From JAKZSU01 sp047517485 (GTDB lineage: Bacteria; Pseudomonadota; Alphaproteobacteria; UBA7887), in assembly GCA_047517485.1 (NCBI GenBank), contig JAKZSU010000221.1:1-5276 (forward strand): 5,276 nucleotides of DNA, in the 5' to 3' direction. The notes under the pieces are model-generated. The model was not told where the DNA came from. It worked only from the letters and a program-made list of their open reading frames with translations, and did not search any database. Shown here one piece after another: positions 1 to 5,138 of this stretch (positions within the stretch are counted from its first letter, which is position 1; every line of letters begins with the position of its first letter). A program made the position numbers and the translations under genes.

Positions 1-120
1 CGGATCTTCAAATCCTACGAAGACATCGTCGCGCTGTGCTGCCAAGCCTGGAACAACCTCATCGACCAACCATGGAAGATCATGTCCCTCGGCATGCGCA
101 AATGGGCGCATGGGTTCTGA
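1..120 (+). CDS. IS630-family transposase, C-terminal end (5' part outside window)
   Basis: The first 120 bases read in frame 1 as 39 codons and a TGA stop. The peptide starts RIFKSYEDIV, contains AWNNLIDQPWKIMS and ends RKWAHGF. This ending (a SYEDIV-like segment, then AWN-LI--PW-IMS, then WAHGF) is the familiar C-terminus of IS630-family (Tc1/mariner-like DDE) transposases of proteobacteria. The DDE catalytic residues lie upstream, outside the window, so I cannot say whether the gene is intact. The stop is followed at once by a sequence that looks like the element's terminal repeat, as expected for an IS whose transposase gene runs almost to its right end. Family assignment rests on recalled motif similarity, not a search. 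Confidence 0.85.
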   Translation, partial: RIFKSYEDIVALCCQAWNNLIDQPWKIMSLGMRKWAHGF

Positions 121-136
121 TCAATGACCGTTGGTA
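1..136 (+). mobile_element. Right end of an IS630-family insertion sequence
   Basis: The transposase tail (1-120) is followed by TCAATGACCGTTGGTATA (121-138). Read on the other strand this is TATACCAACGGTCATTGA, which resembles the terminal inverted repeats of alphaproteobacterial IS630 elements. These elements insert at TA and duplicate it, and TATA at 135-138 supplies a TA at the expected junction. The exact last base of the element is therefore uncertain within about 134-138. The left end lies outside the window, so the inverted repeat cannot be paired here. Confidence 0.65.
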
Positions 137-174
137 TAACGCCACCGCCGTCTAATCGAAAGGTTGGGGCATCG

Positions 175-1392
175 ATGTCTGACCGGAAAATCGGCAAACG
201 CGGCTCGATCGCGGTTCTGGTCGGCTGCCAGGTAGCGGCGTTGGCGTTGTGGTTTTCCGCGACCGCGGCGGTGCCCGAGCTCAAGGCCGAGTTCGGCCTC
301 GGCGATGCCCGTGCCTCCCTGTTCACTTCGAGCGTGCAAGCCGGTTTCGTCATCGGCACGATCATCAGCGCGCTGTTGACCCTGGCCGATCGCCTTGATC
401 CTCGGCGCTTGTTCATGATTTCCGCGCTGATCGCCGCGCTGACCAACGGCCTGATCGTGGTGGTCTCGGTCGAATCCGATTGGGTGTTGGTTCTGCGGTT
501 TGTCACCGGCGCCTGCATGGCGGGTGTCTATCCGGTCGGCATGAAAATCGCCGCCAGCTGGGCGACCCGCGACATGGGCCTGCTGGTCGGATTGCTGGTC
601 GGCGCGCTCACCCTCGTATCCGCCTCACCGCACTTGCTTGGCGCGCTCGGCGGTGCCGATTGGCGGATCACCCTGCTCGGTGCGTCGGCGCTCGCGGTGG
701 CCGCCGGCCTTACCATCACCCGGGCGGGGCTCGGCCCCAACCTTGCCGCCGCGCCGCCGATTCACCCCGGCTTGATGCTCGAAGCCTGGCGCAACAAAGC
801 GCTCAGGCTCGCCAACGCGGGCTATCTCGGGCACATGTGGGAACTCTACGCGATGTGGGCATGGATCGGGCTGTTCCTCGATGCCAGCTTCCACGCCACC
901 ATGCCAGGCGACACTGCCGGCACCTGGGCCAAGCTCGCCACCTTCGCTACCCTCGGCGCCGGCGCCGTCGGGTCCGTGGTCGCCGGGTGGGCCGCCGATC
1001 GTGTGGGGCGCACGACGATTACCATGGCGGCGATGGCGGTCAGCGGCAGCTGCGCCTTGGTCGCCGGATTCCTGTTCGACGCGTCTCCGGTCCTGGTGGT
1101 CGCGCTATGCTTGGTCTGGGGCTTTTCCATCGTCGCCGATTCGGCGCAGTTTTCCGCCAGCGTCGCCGAGCTCGCCAAGCCCGCGCTAGTGGGCACCATG
1201 CTGACCGTGCAGACCAGCGCCGGATTCCTGTTGACCTTGCTGTCGATCCATCTGATCCCGCCGCTATTGGCCATCGGCGGCTGGCCGCTCGCCTTTGCGG
1301 CGCTGGCGCCGGGCCCCTTCCTCGGCGTTTGGGCGATGGCCAGGCTGCGCGCGCATCCCGACTCGACGCGACTCGCGAACGGTCGTCGCTAG
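175..1392 (+). CDS. Major facilitator superfamily (MFS) transporter
   Basis: A 405-aa inner-membrane secondary transporter with about twelve hydrophobic helices in two six-helix halves (roughly residues 10-185 and 215-388), the usual MFS size. Both halves carry the loop motif A: ADRLDPRR at 71-78 between helices 2 and 3, and GWAADRVGR at 271-279 between helices 8 and 9. Other landmarks are LALWFSATAAVP (23-34) in helix 1, GHMWELYAMWAW (219-230) in helix 7 and ADSAQFSA (321-328) around helices 10-11, all seen in a group of uncharacterised proteobacterial MFS proteins. Substrate is unknown; drug or small-anion export would be guesses. The frame is open back to an ATG at 124, but that codon lies in the IS630 terminal repeat, so its first 17 codons are probably element-derived. 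The ATG at 175 (MSDRKIGKRG), with a purine-rich AAAGGTTGGGG about 4 nt upstream, is preferred. The IS end is only about 40 bp upstream, so the native promoter was probably displaced. Confidence 0.88.
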   Translation: MSDRKIGKRGSIAVLVGCQVAALALWFSATAAVPELKAEFGLGDARASLFTSSVQAGFVIGTIISALLTLADRLDPRRLFMISALIAALTNGLIVVVSVESDWVLVLRFVTGACMAGVYPVGMKIAASWATRDMGLLVGLLVGALTLVSASPHLLGALGGADWRITLLGASALAVAAGLTITRAGLGPNLAAAPPIHPGLMLEAWRNKALRLANAGYLGHMWELYAMWAWIGLFLDASFHATMPGDTAGTWAKLATFATLGAGAVGSVVAGWAADRVGRTTITMAAMAVSGSCALVAGFLFDASPVLVVALCLVWGFSIVADSAQFSASVAELAKPALVGTMLTVQTSAGFLLTLLSIHLIPPLLAIGGWPLAFAALAPGPFLGVWAMARLRAHPDSTRLANGRR

Positions 1393-1393
1393 C

Positions 1394-1433
1394 GCTTATT
1401 CTTACGTAAGTTGACACTTACGTAAGAATAAGC
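1394..1433. repeat. Perfect 17-bp inverted repeat around a TTGACA core; likely repressor operator
   Basis: Positions 1394-1410 (GCTTATTCTTACGTAAG) and 1417-1433 are exact reverse complements, separated only by TTGACA at 1411-1416. Each arm contains the perfect 10-bp palindrome CTTACGTAAG (1401-1410 and 1417-1426). A degraded third copy, CTTACATAAA, sits at 1433-1442, giving three units with an exact 16-bp period. The AT-rich arms stand out from the GC-rich surroundings. Placement immediately before an ArsR-family gene, over its -35 and -10 boxes, strongly suggests an autoregulatory operator, since ArsR-type dimers bind palindromic DNA overlapping their own promoters. As RNA it could form a 17-bp hairpin, but no T-run follows, so an intrinsic terminator for the MFS gene is less likely. 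Confidence 0.85.
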
Positions 1434-1439
1434 TTACAT
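1411..1439 (+). promoter_or_regulatory. Sigma-70-type promoter of the arsR operon
   Basis: A perfect consensus -35 box TTGACA (1411-1416) is followed after exactly 17 bp by TTACAT (1434-1439), a weak -10 (three of six consensus bases). The transcription start would fall near 1446, on or beside the ATG of arsR. The -35 box is the whole loop of the inverted repeat, and the third repeat unit covers the -10, so a bound repressor would block polymerase directly. The weak -10 is the main doubt. Confidence 0.65.
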
Positions 1440-1445
1440 AAAGCC

Positions 1446-1769
1446 ATGGACGCCGTGCTTCGTGCCATCGCCGAACCCAACCGCCGCCGCATTCTCGAAC
1501 TCGTTCGTGAAGCGGAACTGTCGGCCGGCGATATCGCGCGCGCTTTCGCGGTCAGCCGCCCGGCGGTCTCCCAGCATCTCAAGGTGCTCGAACAGGCGGG
1601 TCTGCTGACGGTGCGCAAAGTCGGCACGCGCCGCCTCTATCGCGCCCGTCCGCAAGCGGTCGCCGAGGTCAAGGCGTTCATCGATTCGTATTGGCAGGAC
1701 AGTCTCGAGCGCCTCAAGCAAGCGGCGGAAGACCACCACAGGAGAGAGACCGATGACAGAAATGAATGA
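1446..1769 (+). CDS. ArsR-family winged helix-turn-helix transcriptional regulator
   Basis: A 107-aa protein of normal ArsR/SmtB size. The start MDAVLRAIAEPNRRRILELV matches the usual family opening (short helix, then A-P-RR-ILELL). The helix-turn-helix spans about residues 25-54 (LSAGDIARAFAVSRPAVSQH, then LKVLEQAGLL), with the recognition helix at SRPAVSQHLKVLE, followed by a wing (VRKVGTRRLYRARP, 57-70). It contains no cysteine and lacks the ELCVC-type metal site, so it is not a classical arsenic or zinc sensor. The C-terminal helix (FIDSYWQDSLERLK, 78-91) resembles ArsR proteins encoded beside AHSA1/SRPBCC genes. No good Shine-Dalgarno precedes the ATG, and the predicted transcription start is at or next to it, so translation may be leaderless. 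It overlaps the next gene by 17 bp and probably represses the whole operon through the upstream repeats. Confidence 0.93.
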   Translation: MDAVLRAIAEPNRRRILELVREAELSAGDIARAFAVSRPAVSQHLKVLEQAGLLTVRKVGTRRLYRARPQAVAEVKAFIDSYWQDSLERLKQAAEDHHRRETDDRNE

Positions 1770-2211
1770 TGGCGTCGTCAATCGCGAGATTTTTATCGAC
1801 GCGCCTCGGGAAACGGTTTTCGGGTTCTTGATCGATCCCGAGAAAATGGTTCAGTGGATGGGCGTGGAAGCGACATTCGAAAATCGCCCGGGCGGCACCT
1901 ACCGAGTCAACGTCAGCGGCGCCGATGTCGCGCGTGGCGAGGTGATCGAGGTCGTGCCCCACGAACGGGTGGTTTTCACTTGGGGTTGGGAAGGCGGCGA
2001 TATCCTGCCGCCGGGCGCCAGCCGGATCGAAATTTTTCTGGCGAACTCCGGCGCCGGTACCAAGTTGCGATTGGTCCATAGCGATTTGCCGCACGCGCTG
2101 GTCGATCGCCACGGTGACGGCTGGGACCATTTCATCGCCCGCCTGGCGATCGCCGGCGCCGGCGGCGATCCAGGGCCGGACCCGTGGGTCAAGGAAGAAG
2201 CGGCGCAATAG
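1753..2211 (+). CDS. SRPBCC (AHSA1/START-like) domain protein
   Basis: A 152-aa cytosolic protein made of a single SRPBCC domain, a helix-grip fold that forms a hydrophobic ligand cavity. The N-terminal strand (VVNREIFIDAPRETVFGFLI, 8-27), the segment with W35 (PEKMVQWMG), PGGTYRV (46-52), the strand RVVFTWGWEG (72-81), TKLRLVHSDLP (103-113) and the closing helix GDGWDHFIARL (121-131) follow the order of AHSA1-like bacterial proteins (about 140-160 aa). The ATG at 1753 has a strong AGGAGAG (1740-1746) six bases upstream; a second ATG nine bases on (1762) is less well placed. The 17-bp overlap with arsR implies translational coupling. ArsR plus SRPBCC pairs are a common bacterial arrangement, but the ligand is generally unknown. 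Despite the family name, an Hsp90 co-chaperone role should not be assumed for a lone bacterial domain. Confidence 0.92.
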   Translation: MTEMNDGVVNREIFIDAPRETVFGFLIDPEKMVQWMGVEATFENRPGGTYRVNVSGADVARGEVIEVVPHERVVFTWGWEGGDILPPGASRIEIFLANSGAGTKLRLVHSDLPHALVDRHGDGWDHFIARLAIAGAGGDPGPDPWVKEEAAQ

Positions 2212-2240
2212 CAGCCGCAACGAGAATCAGGAGAGGAAAA

Positions 2241-2906
2241 ATGGGAAAATTCGCACTGGACAACGCTAGCGACACCTATAAGGCGCGGCGCGAGGACCTC
2301 AGGCAAGCCGAGATCGCGCTCACCCAGCAACGCGAAACCGTCGCCGCGCTGCGCCGCGATCTGCAAACCGACACCCCGGTCCCAGAAGACTACGCCTTTC
2401 ACGAAGTGGCCGATGGCGGCACGCGGGAGGTTCGCCTGTCCGAACTGTTCACGCCCGGTCAGGAGGCGTTGATCGTCGCTCACTATATGTGGGCCCCGGA
2501 CAACGAGTCACCATGCCCGATGTGCACCATGTGGCACGACGGCTATGCCGCGGTGGCGCCCCACGTCGCGCGCTCCGCGCCAATGGTGGTGATCGCCAAA
2601 CAGGACGCCGCCATCGTGCAAAAATTCGCCGACGGGCGTGGCTGGACCGGGCTTCGCATCGTGTCGAGCGGCGGTACCAGCTTCAATCGCGATTTCGGCA
2701 TGGAAGACACCGACGGCAATCAATTCCCTGGGGTTAGCGTATTCCTCAAAGGCGACGACGGCACGGTTCGCCATGCCTACACCGTCTCGGCGCTCATGGG
2801 CGACGATCACTATCGCGGCATGGACCTGCTGAGCCCGGTGTGGAACATGCTCGATCTGCTGCCCCAGGGCCGGGGAAACTTCATGCCGAGCGTGGAATAT
2901 AGCTAA
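2241..2906 (+). CDS. DUF899 family thioredoxin-like protein
   Basis: A 221-aa protein that I recognise as DUF899, a thioredoxin-fold family of unknown biochemical role. Residues 10-40 form a charged helix (YKARREDLRQAEIALTQQRE), then comes the thioredoxin-like core: RLSELF (65-70), ALIVAHYMW (76-84), the redox-type motif SPCPMCTMW (90-98, cysteines 92 and 95 as a CxxC), MVVIAK (115-120), GWTGLRIVSS (134-143), FNRDFG (148-153), PGVSVFLK (163-170) and the C-terminal YRGMDLLSPVWNMLDLLPQGR (191-211). The CPMC at the expected active-site place suggests thiol-disulfide or peroxide-linked chemistry, as inference. The frame is open from 2184, but the ATG at 2241 has GGAGAGG (2230-2236) just upstream and matches the family start, so it is chosen. 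It lies 29 bp after the SRPBCC stop and is presumably the last gene of the arsR operon. No signal peptide is visible. Confidence 0.92.
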   Translation: MGKFALDNASDTYKARREDLRQAEIALTQQRETVAALRRDLQTDTPVPEDYAFHEVADGGTREVRLSELFTPGQEALIVAHYMWAPDNESPCPMCTMWHDGYAAVAPHVARSAPMVVIAKQDAAIVQKFADGRGWTGLRIVSSGGTSFNRDFGMEDTDGNQFPGVSVFLKGDDGTVRHAYTVSALMGDDHYRGMDLLSPVWNMLDLLPQGRGNFMPSVEYS

Positions 2907-2961
2907 TGGCGACTTGCCGGAATCGGTCGGTTAGGCAATAAGGGGACGCCTCTTCACACTG

Positions 2962-3579
2962 GTGACATCCTTCCATGACTTTCGACGCGATCGTTTCTTG
3001 CTGACGCGGCTCTACAACCGGGTGATGGAACTCGCGCGCCACCGCCATGCCAAGGGATGGCTGGCGGCGGTCTCGTTCGCCGAAAGTTCGGTCTTTCCCA
3101 TCCCACCCGACATTATGCTGTTGCCGATGGTGCTGTCGGATCGCGCCGGGTGGGCCCGGATCGCCGCCGTCTGCACGGTTGCCTCGGTGATCGGCGGGCT
3201 CGCCGGATATGCCATTGGCTGGGGCTTGTGGGAGACGGTGGGGCGGCCGCTGATCGACTTCTACGGCTATGTCGACAAGATGGAGGCGTTCGCCGCGCGC
3301 TACAACGAATGGGGCGCGTGGATCGTCTTTACCGCCGGAATCACGCCGATCCCCTACAAGGTGATCACCATCGCCAGCGGTGTCGCGTCGCTCGATATCG
3401 CGGTATTCGTCGTCGCTTCCGTGGTCGCCCGGGGCCTACGGTTTTTTGTCGTTGCCTGGCTACTCTACCGTTTCGGTGCGCCGATCCAGGGCTTCATCGA
3501 GCGTCATCTGGCGAAGCTCACGGTGCTCTTCGTGGTTATGTTGTTCGCCGGATTTTTATTAATCAAGTACTTGTTCTGA
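2962..3579 (+). CDS. YqaA/DedA-type (SNARE-associated superfamily) inner-membrane protein
   Basis: A protein of about 205 aa with several hydrophobic segments (roughly residues 33-57, 65-90, 117-140, 143-168 and 186-203). Landmarks are SFAESSVFPIPPDIMLLPMV (38-57), the re-entrant loop region AGITPIPYKVITIASGV (125-141) and ARGLRFFVVAWLLYRFG (156-172), matching the YqaA branch of the DedA/VTT superfamily. DedA relatives act in lipid carrier recycling and membrane homeostasis; the role of the YqaA branch is not settled. The start is uncertain: GTG 2962 gives the longest frame, but its only purine-rich element (GGGGA, 2942-2946) is rather far upstream. TTG 2998 or ATG 3025 are alternatives, and the family usually begins close to the RLYNRVMELARHRH segment (16-29). 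The 55-bp gap from DUF899 has no evident terminator, so read-through from the arsR operon is possible. The 3' end overlaps the convergent hydroxylase gene by 21 bp. Confidence 0.86.
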   Translation: MTSFHDFRRDRFLLTRLYNRVMELARHRHAKGWLAAVSFAESSVFPIPPDIMLLPMVLSDRAGWARIAAVCTVASVIGGLAGYAIGWGLWETVGRPLIDFYGYVDKMEAFAARYNEWGAWIVFTAGITPIPYKVITIASGVASLDIAVFVVASVVARGLRFFVVAWLLYRFGAPIQGFIERHLAKLTVLFVVMLFAGFLLIKYLF

Positions 3580-3591
3580 CGGCGTTTTTTT
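3546..3591 (+). terminator. Possible weak intrinsic terminator at the convergent gene ends
   Basis: CGCCG (3546-3550) can pair with CGGCG (3580-3584), and seven T residues follow directly (3585-3591). The 29-nt loop contains the palindrome CAAGTACTTG (3563-3572). The stem is short and the loop long, so this would be a weak terminator for + strand transcripts. It lies within the last codons of the opposing gene. Confidence 0.3.
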
Positions 3592-4569
3592 CCACCCCAA
3601 CCGTTCGGCCGCGGCGACCATCGGGCGGCTGTACATCGTCCACACCCCATGCCAGGTCCCGTCACTCCCATCGCCGAGCCCCATGGGAAATTCCTCGCGC
3701 TCGCGCGGCACATACAGGGTGCCGAACAGCCGATCCCAGATCGAGAACGCCCAGCCGCAGTTGCGGTCGATATGTCGGTCGAGCTTGCTGGGATGGATCT
3801 GATGCATCGCCGGGCTAACCAAAATATGATTGAGCGGTCCGTAGGAGACCCAGACGTGGCTGTGTCGGAGATTGCCGAAAGCCTGATAGGCGGTGACCGC
3901 GACGTGGGCGCCGAACACCATGAAAAGGGTCACTTCGCCGGCACCGAGATAGTAAAAAATTCCGGTCGCAATCGCCGCGCCGATACCACGCCCGGTGTTG
4001 AGGATATAGAGGTCGATGGGATGAAACCGGGTGCTGGTAATCGGCGTCAATACCTCCGCCGAATGGTGGACTTTGTGGAACTCCCACAGCAAGGGAATTT
4101 TATGCTGCGCCAAATGCGCGACATAGTGGCCGAAATCGAGCATCACGAAAAAGGCGATCGAAAAGGCGACGCGAATCGCCACCGGGCCGATGATCGGCGC
4201 CTCGATTGGGCCGAATATCGCGCTCAACCCGTGGGCGATGGCCAGTCCGAGACCGATCGCGGTTACCGTGGCCGGGACAGCGATCAGCGGAAACAGGATG
4301 CCGTTGATGATCCAGAAGCGATAATCGGCTCGCGCCGACTTGGCGAGCCAGATTTGCGGGTTCAAGGCGGCTCGTATCATCGCTCGGGTCGAAAAATCGC
4401 GCAGCGGCCGGGCAACCACATAAGCAATCACCGCGATTACCGCCGCCGAAACGAAGAAGCCCCAGTAATAGCCGTTCGACGGGATGACGAAACCCAACAC
4501 AGGTGACGCGACGATGAGCATCGCCTGGTCCCAAAGCGCGCTCCAACTCATGCCGAAAATGCCGTCCAT
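3559..4569 (-). CDS. Sterol desaturase / fatty acid hydroxylase superfamily membrane di-iron protein
   Basis: A 336-aa integral membrane oxygenase-type protein. Hydrophobic segments lie at about residues 15-30, 34-53, 88-118, 128-145 and 192-226. The histidine motifs of the superfamily appear in order: DFGHYVAHLAQH (145-156), EFHKVHH (163-169), then HSH (236-238) and HQIHP (256-260) followed by DRHIDRN (264-270) and the hallmark WDRLFGTLYVP (278-288). Family members use a histidine-bound di-iron centre to hydroxylate or desaturate lipid chains, sterols or carotenoids with O2; the substrate cannot be told here. Oddity: the third box is normally HxxHH but reads HxxHP, so one expected ligand is proline. 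H266 and H236/H238 are nearby. The frame extends to a TTG at 4587, but the ATG at 4569 has GAAGGG (4583-4578) eight bases upstream and is preferred. The C-terminal tail (289-336) is soluble. Transcription is convergent with the YqaA-like gene. Confidence 0.9.
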   Translation of the reverse strand: MDGIFGMSWSALWDQAMLIVASPVLGFVIPSNGYYWGFFVSAAVIAVIAYVVARPLRDFSTRAMIRAALNPQIWLAKSARADYRFWIINGILFPLIAVPATVTAIGLGLAIAHGLSAIFGPIEAPIIGPVAIRVAFSIAFFVMLDFGHYVAHLAQHKIPLLWEFHKVHHSAEVLTPITSTRFHPIDLYILNTGRGIGAAIATGIFYYLGAGEVTLFMVFGAHVAVTAYQAFGNLRHSHVWVSYGPLNHILVSPAMHQIHPSKLDRHIDRNCGWAFSIWDRLFGTLYVPREREEFPMGLGDGSDGTWHGVWTMYSRPMVAAAERLGWKKTPSEQVLD

Positions 4570-4606
4570 ATCCGAGGCCCTTCGCAATAAAGCCGCCGCT
4601 TGCCGG

Positions 4607-4640
4607 CCACGACACTCCGCTTGCTCTCAGGCAGTCGTGG
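4607..4640 (-). repeat. 7-bp inverted repeat in the predicted leader of the hydroxylase gene
   Basis: CCACGAC (4607-4613) and GTCGTGG (4634-4640) are exact inverted copies with a 20-nt loop. They fall between the predicted promoter and the start codon of the hydroxylase gene, so they could form a leader hairpin or a protein-binding site. A 7-bp match at this spacing can occur by chance, so function is unproven. Confidence 0.35.
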
Positions 4641-4660
4641 TCACAACCTCGTCAGCCAAC

Positions 4661-4688
4661 AAAATAGGCGAAAAACTGAGATTTTCAA
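4661..4688 (-). promoter_or_regulatory. Candidate sigma-70-type promoter for the hydroxylase gene
   Basis: On the - strand TTGAAA (4688-4683; five of six -35 consensus bases) is followed after 16 bp by TATTTT (4666-4661; four of six -10 bases). Transcription would begin near 4654, leaving a leader of about 85 nt before the ATG at 4569. The region is clearly more AT-rich than its surroundings. The rest of the intergenic spacer (about 4690-4867) shows no clear promoter, riboswitch or RNA gene by eye. Confidence 0.45.
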
Positions 4689-4867
4689 ATCCTCGGCCCC
4701 CACAATCGCTGTCCCAGATAGGCAAAATTGACTCCAGACGAGGCCGTGACCGGCAACTGTTGCCCGAATTTGGCGCCGCGGTCCCGCGCAAGTCGTAGCA
4801 ATGGCGATTGGCATGAAAACTGCTCCCTTAATCGTCATCAACGGACCACCCGCGAGGAAGCAAGACC

Positions 4868-5104
4868 ATGGCGAGCCAGATGAACTTCGAGACCGCGCGC
4901 AAATTCGAAGCCGGTCGCGTCGCGGCGGCGTTGGTTCAGACCTATGGCTCGGCCGCGATGGCGGTCGCCGCGTTGACCGCCAGCCGGTCCTACGAAGTGC
5001 GGCGCAAGGAGCGCGCGCAATTCTGGCTCGGCGTTTGCAAAATGATTCGCGAACGCAGCACGGTGATGGCCCAGATCGAGTCGCGCCACGCCACCGTTCA
5101 CTAA
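4868..5104 (+). CDS. Small protein of unknown function (78 aa)
   Basis: I do not recognise this protein. It has a convincing start: GAGGAAG (4854-4860) seven bases before the ATG. Codon use is like the neighbours, with G/C-rich third positions. The sequence looks mostly helical: a charged N-terminus (MNFETARKFEAGR, 5-17), an alanine-rich moderately hydrophobic stretch (VAAALVQTYGSAAMAVAALTA, 18-38), then a basic amphipathic part (SYEVRRKERAQFWLGVCKMIRERS, 41-64) with a single cysteine at 57, and a polar end. The alanine-rich stretch could be a weak membrane helix or part of a helical bundle. It stands alone, divergent from the hydroxylase gene and followed within 35 bp by an IS end. Overlapping frames on either strand lack comparable start signals. 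No catalytic motif is visible. Confidence 0.6.
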   Translation: MASQMNFETARKFEAGRVAAALVQTYGSAAMAVAALTASRSYEVRRKERAQFWLGVCKMIRERSTVMAQIESRHATVH

Positions 5105-5132
5105 TTTACTGCCCCGCCAAACTCGCTATAGT
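5105..5132 (+). promoter_or_regulatory. Promoter-like motif facing into the IS3-type element
   Basis: TTTACT (5105-5110; four of six -35 consensus bases) and TATAGT (5127-5132; five of six -10 bases) are separated by 16 bp. The CTATAGT form is frequent as a -10 in alphaproteobacteria. The motif points right, but only a few bases later the IS3-like end begins, with the transposase in the opposite orientation. It may be the promoter of a gene that the insertion cut off. Confidence 0.35.
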
Positions 5133-5138
5133 CCACCG

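Noticed and set aside
480..1409. Long open frame on the + strand inside the MFS gene (and similar long frames on the - strand)
   Set aside because: Arginine-rich, low-complexity translations typical of GC-rich shadow frames; the MFS frame has clear helices and family motifs.
1394..1433. Intrinsic terminator for the MFS gene
   Set aside because: The hairpin stem is perfect, but it is AT-rich, no T-run follows on either strand, and its loop is a consensus -35 box in front of arsR. An operator-promoter is the better reading.
3649..4506. 285-codon open frame on the + strand opposite the hydroxylase gene
   Set aside because: Its translation has no recognisable domain and is charged and irregular, while the - strand frame carries the histidine boxes and hydrophobic segments.
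4676..4704. tRNA-like 3' motif (TTTTCAAATCCTCGG followed by a C-run), possible tRNA remnant or attachment site
   Set aside because: The TTCAAAT loop is not flanked by complementary arms (AGATT against CCTCG) and no acceptor or anticodon arm can be drawn upstream. It is better read as part of the AT-rich promoter of the hydroxylase gene.
4641..4841. 66-codon frame on the - strand in the intergenic spacer
   Set aside because: No convincing Shine-Dalgarno, no family resemblance, and it overlaps the predicted hydroxylase promoter. Chance frame is most likely.
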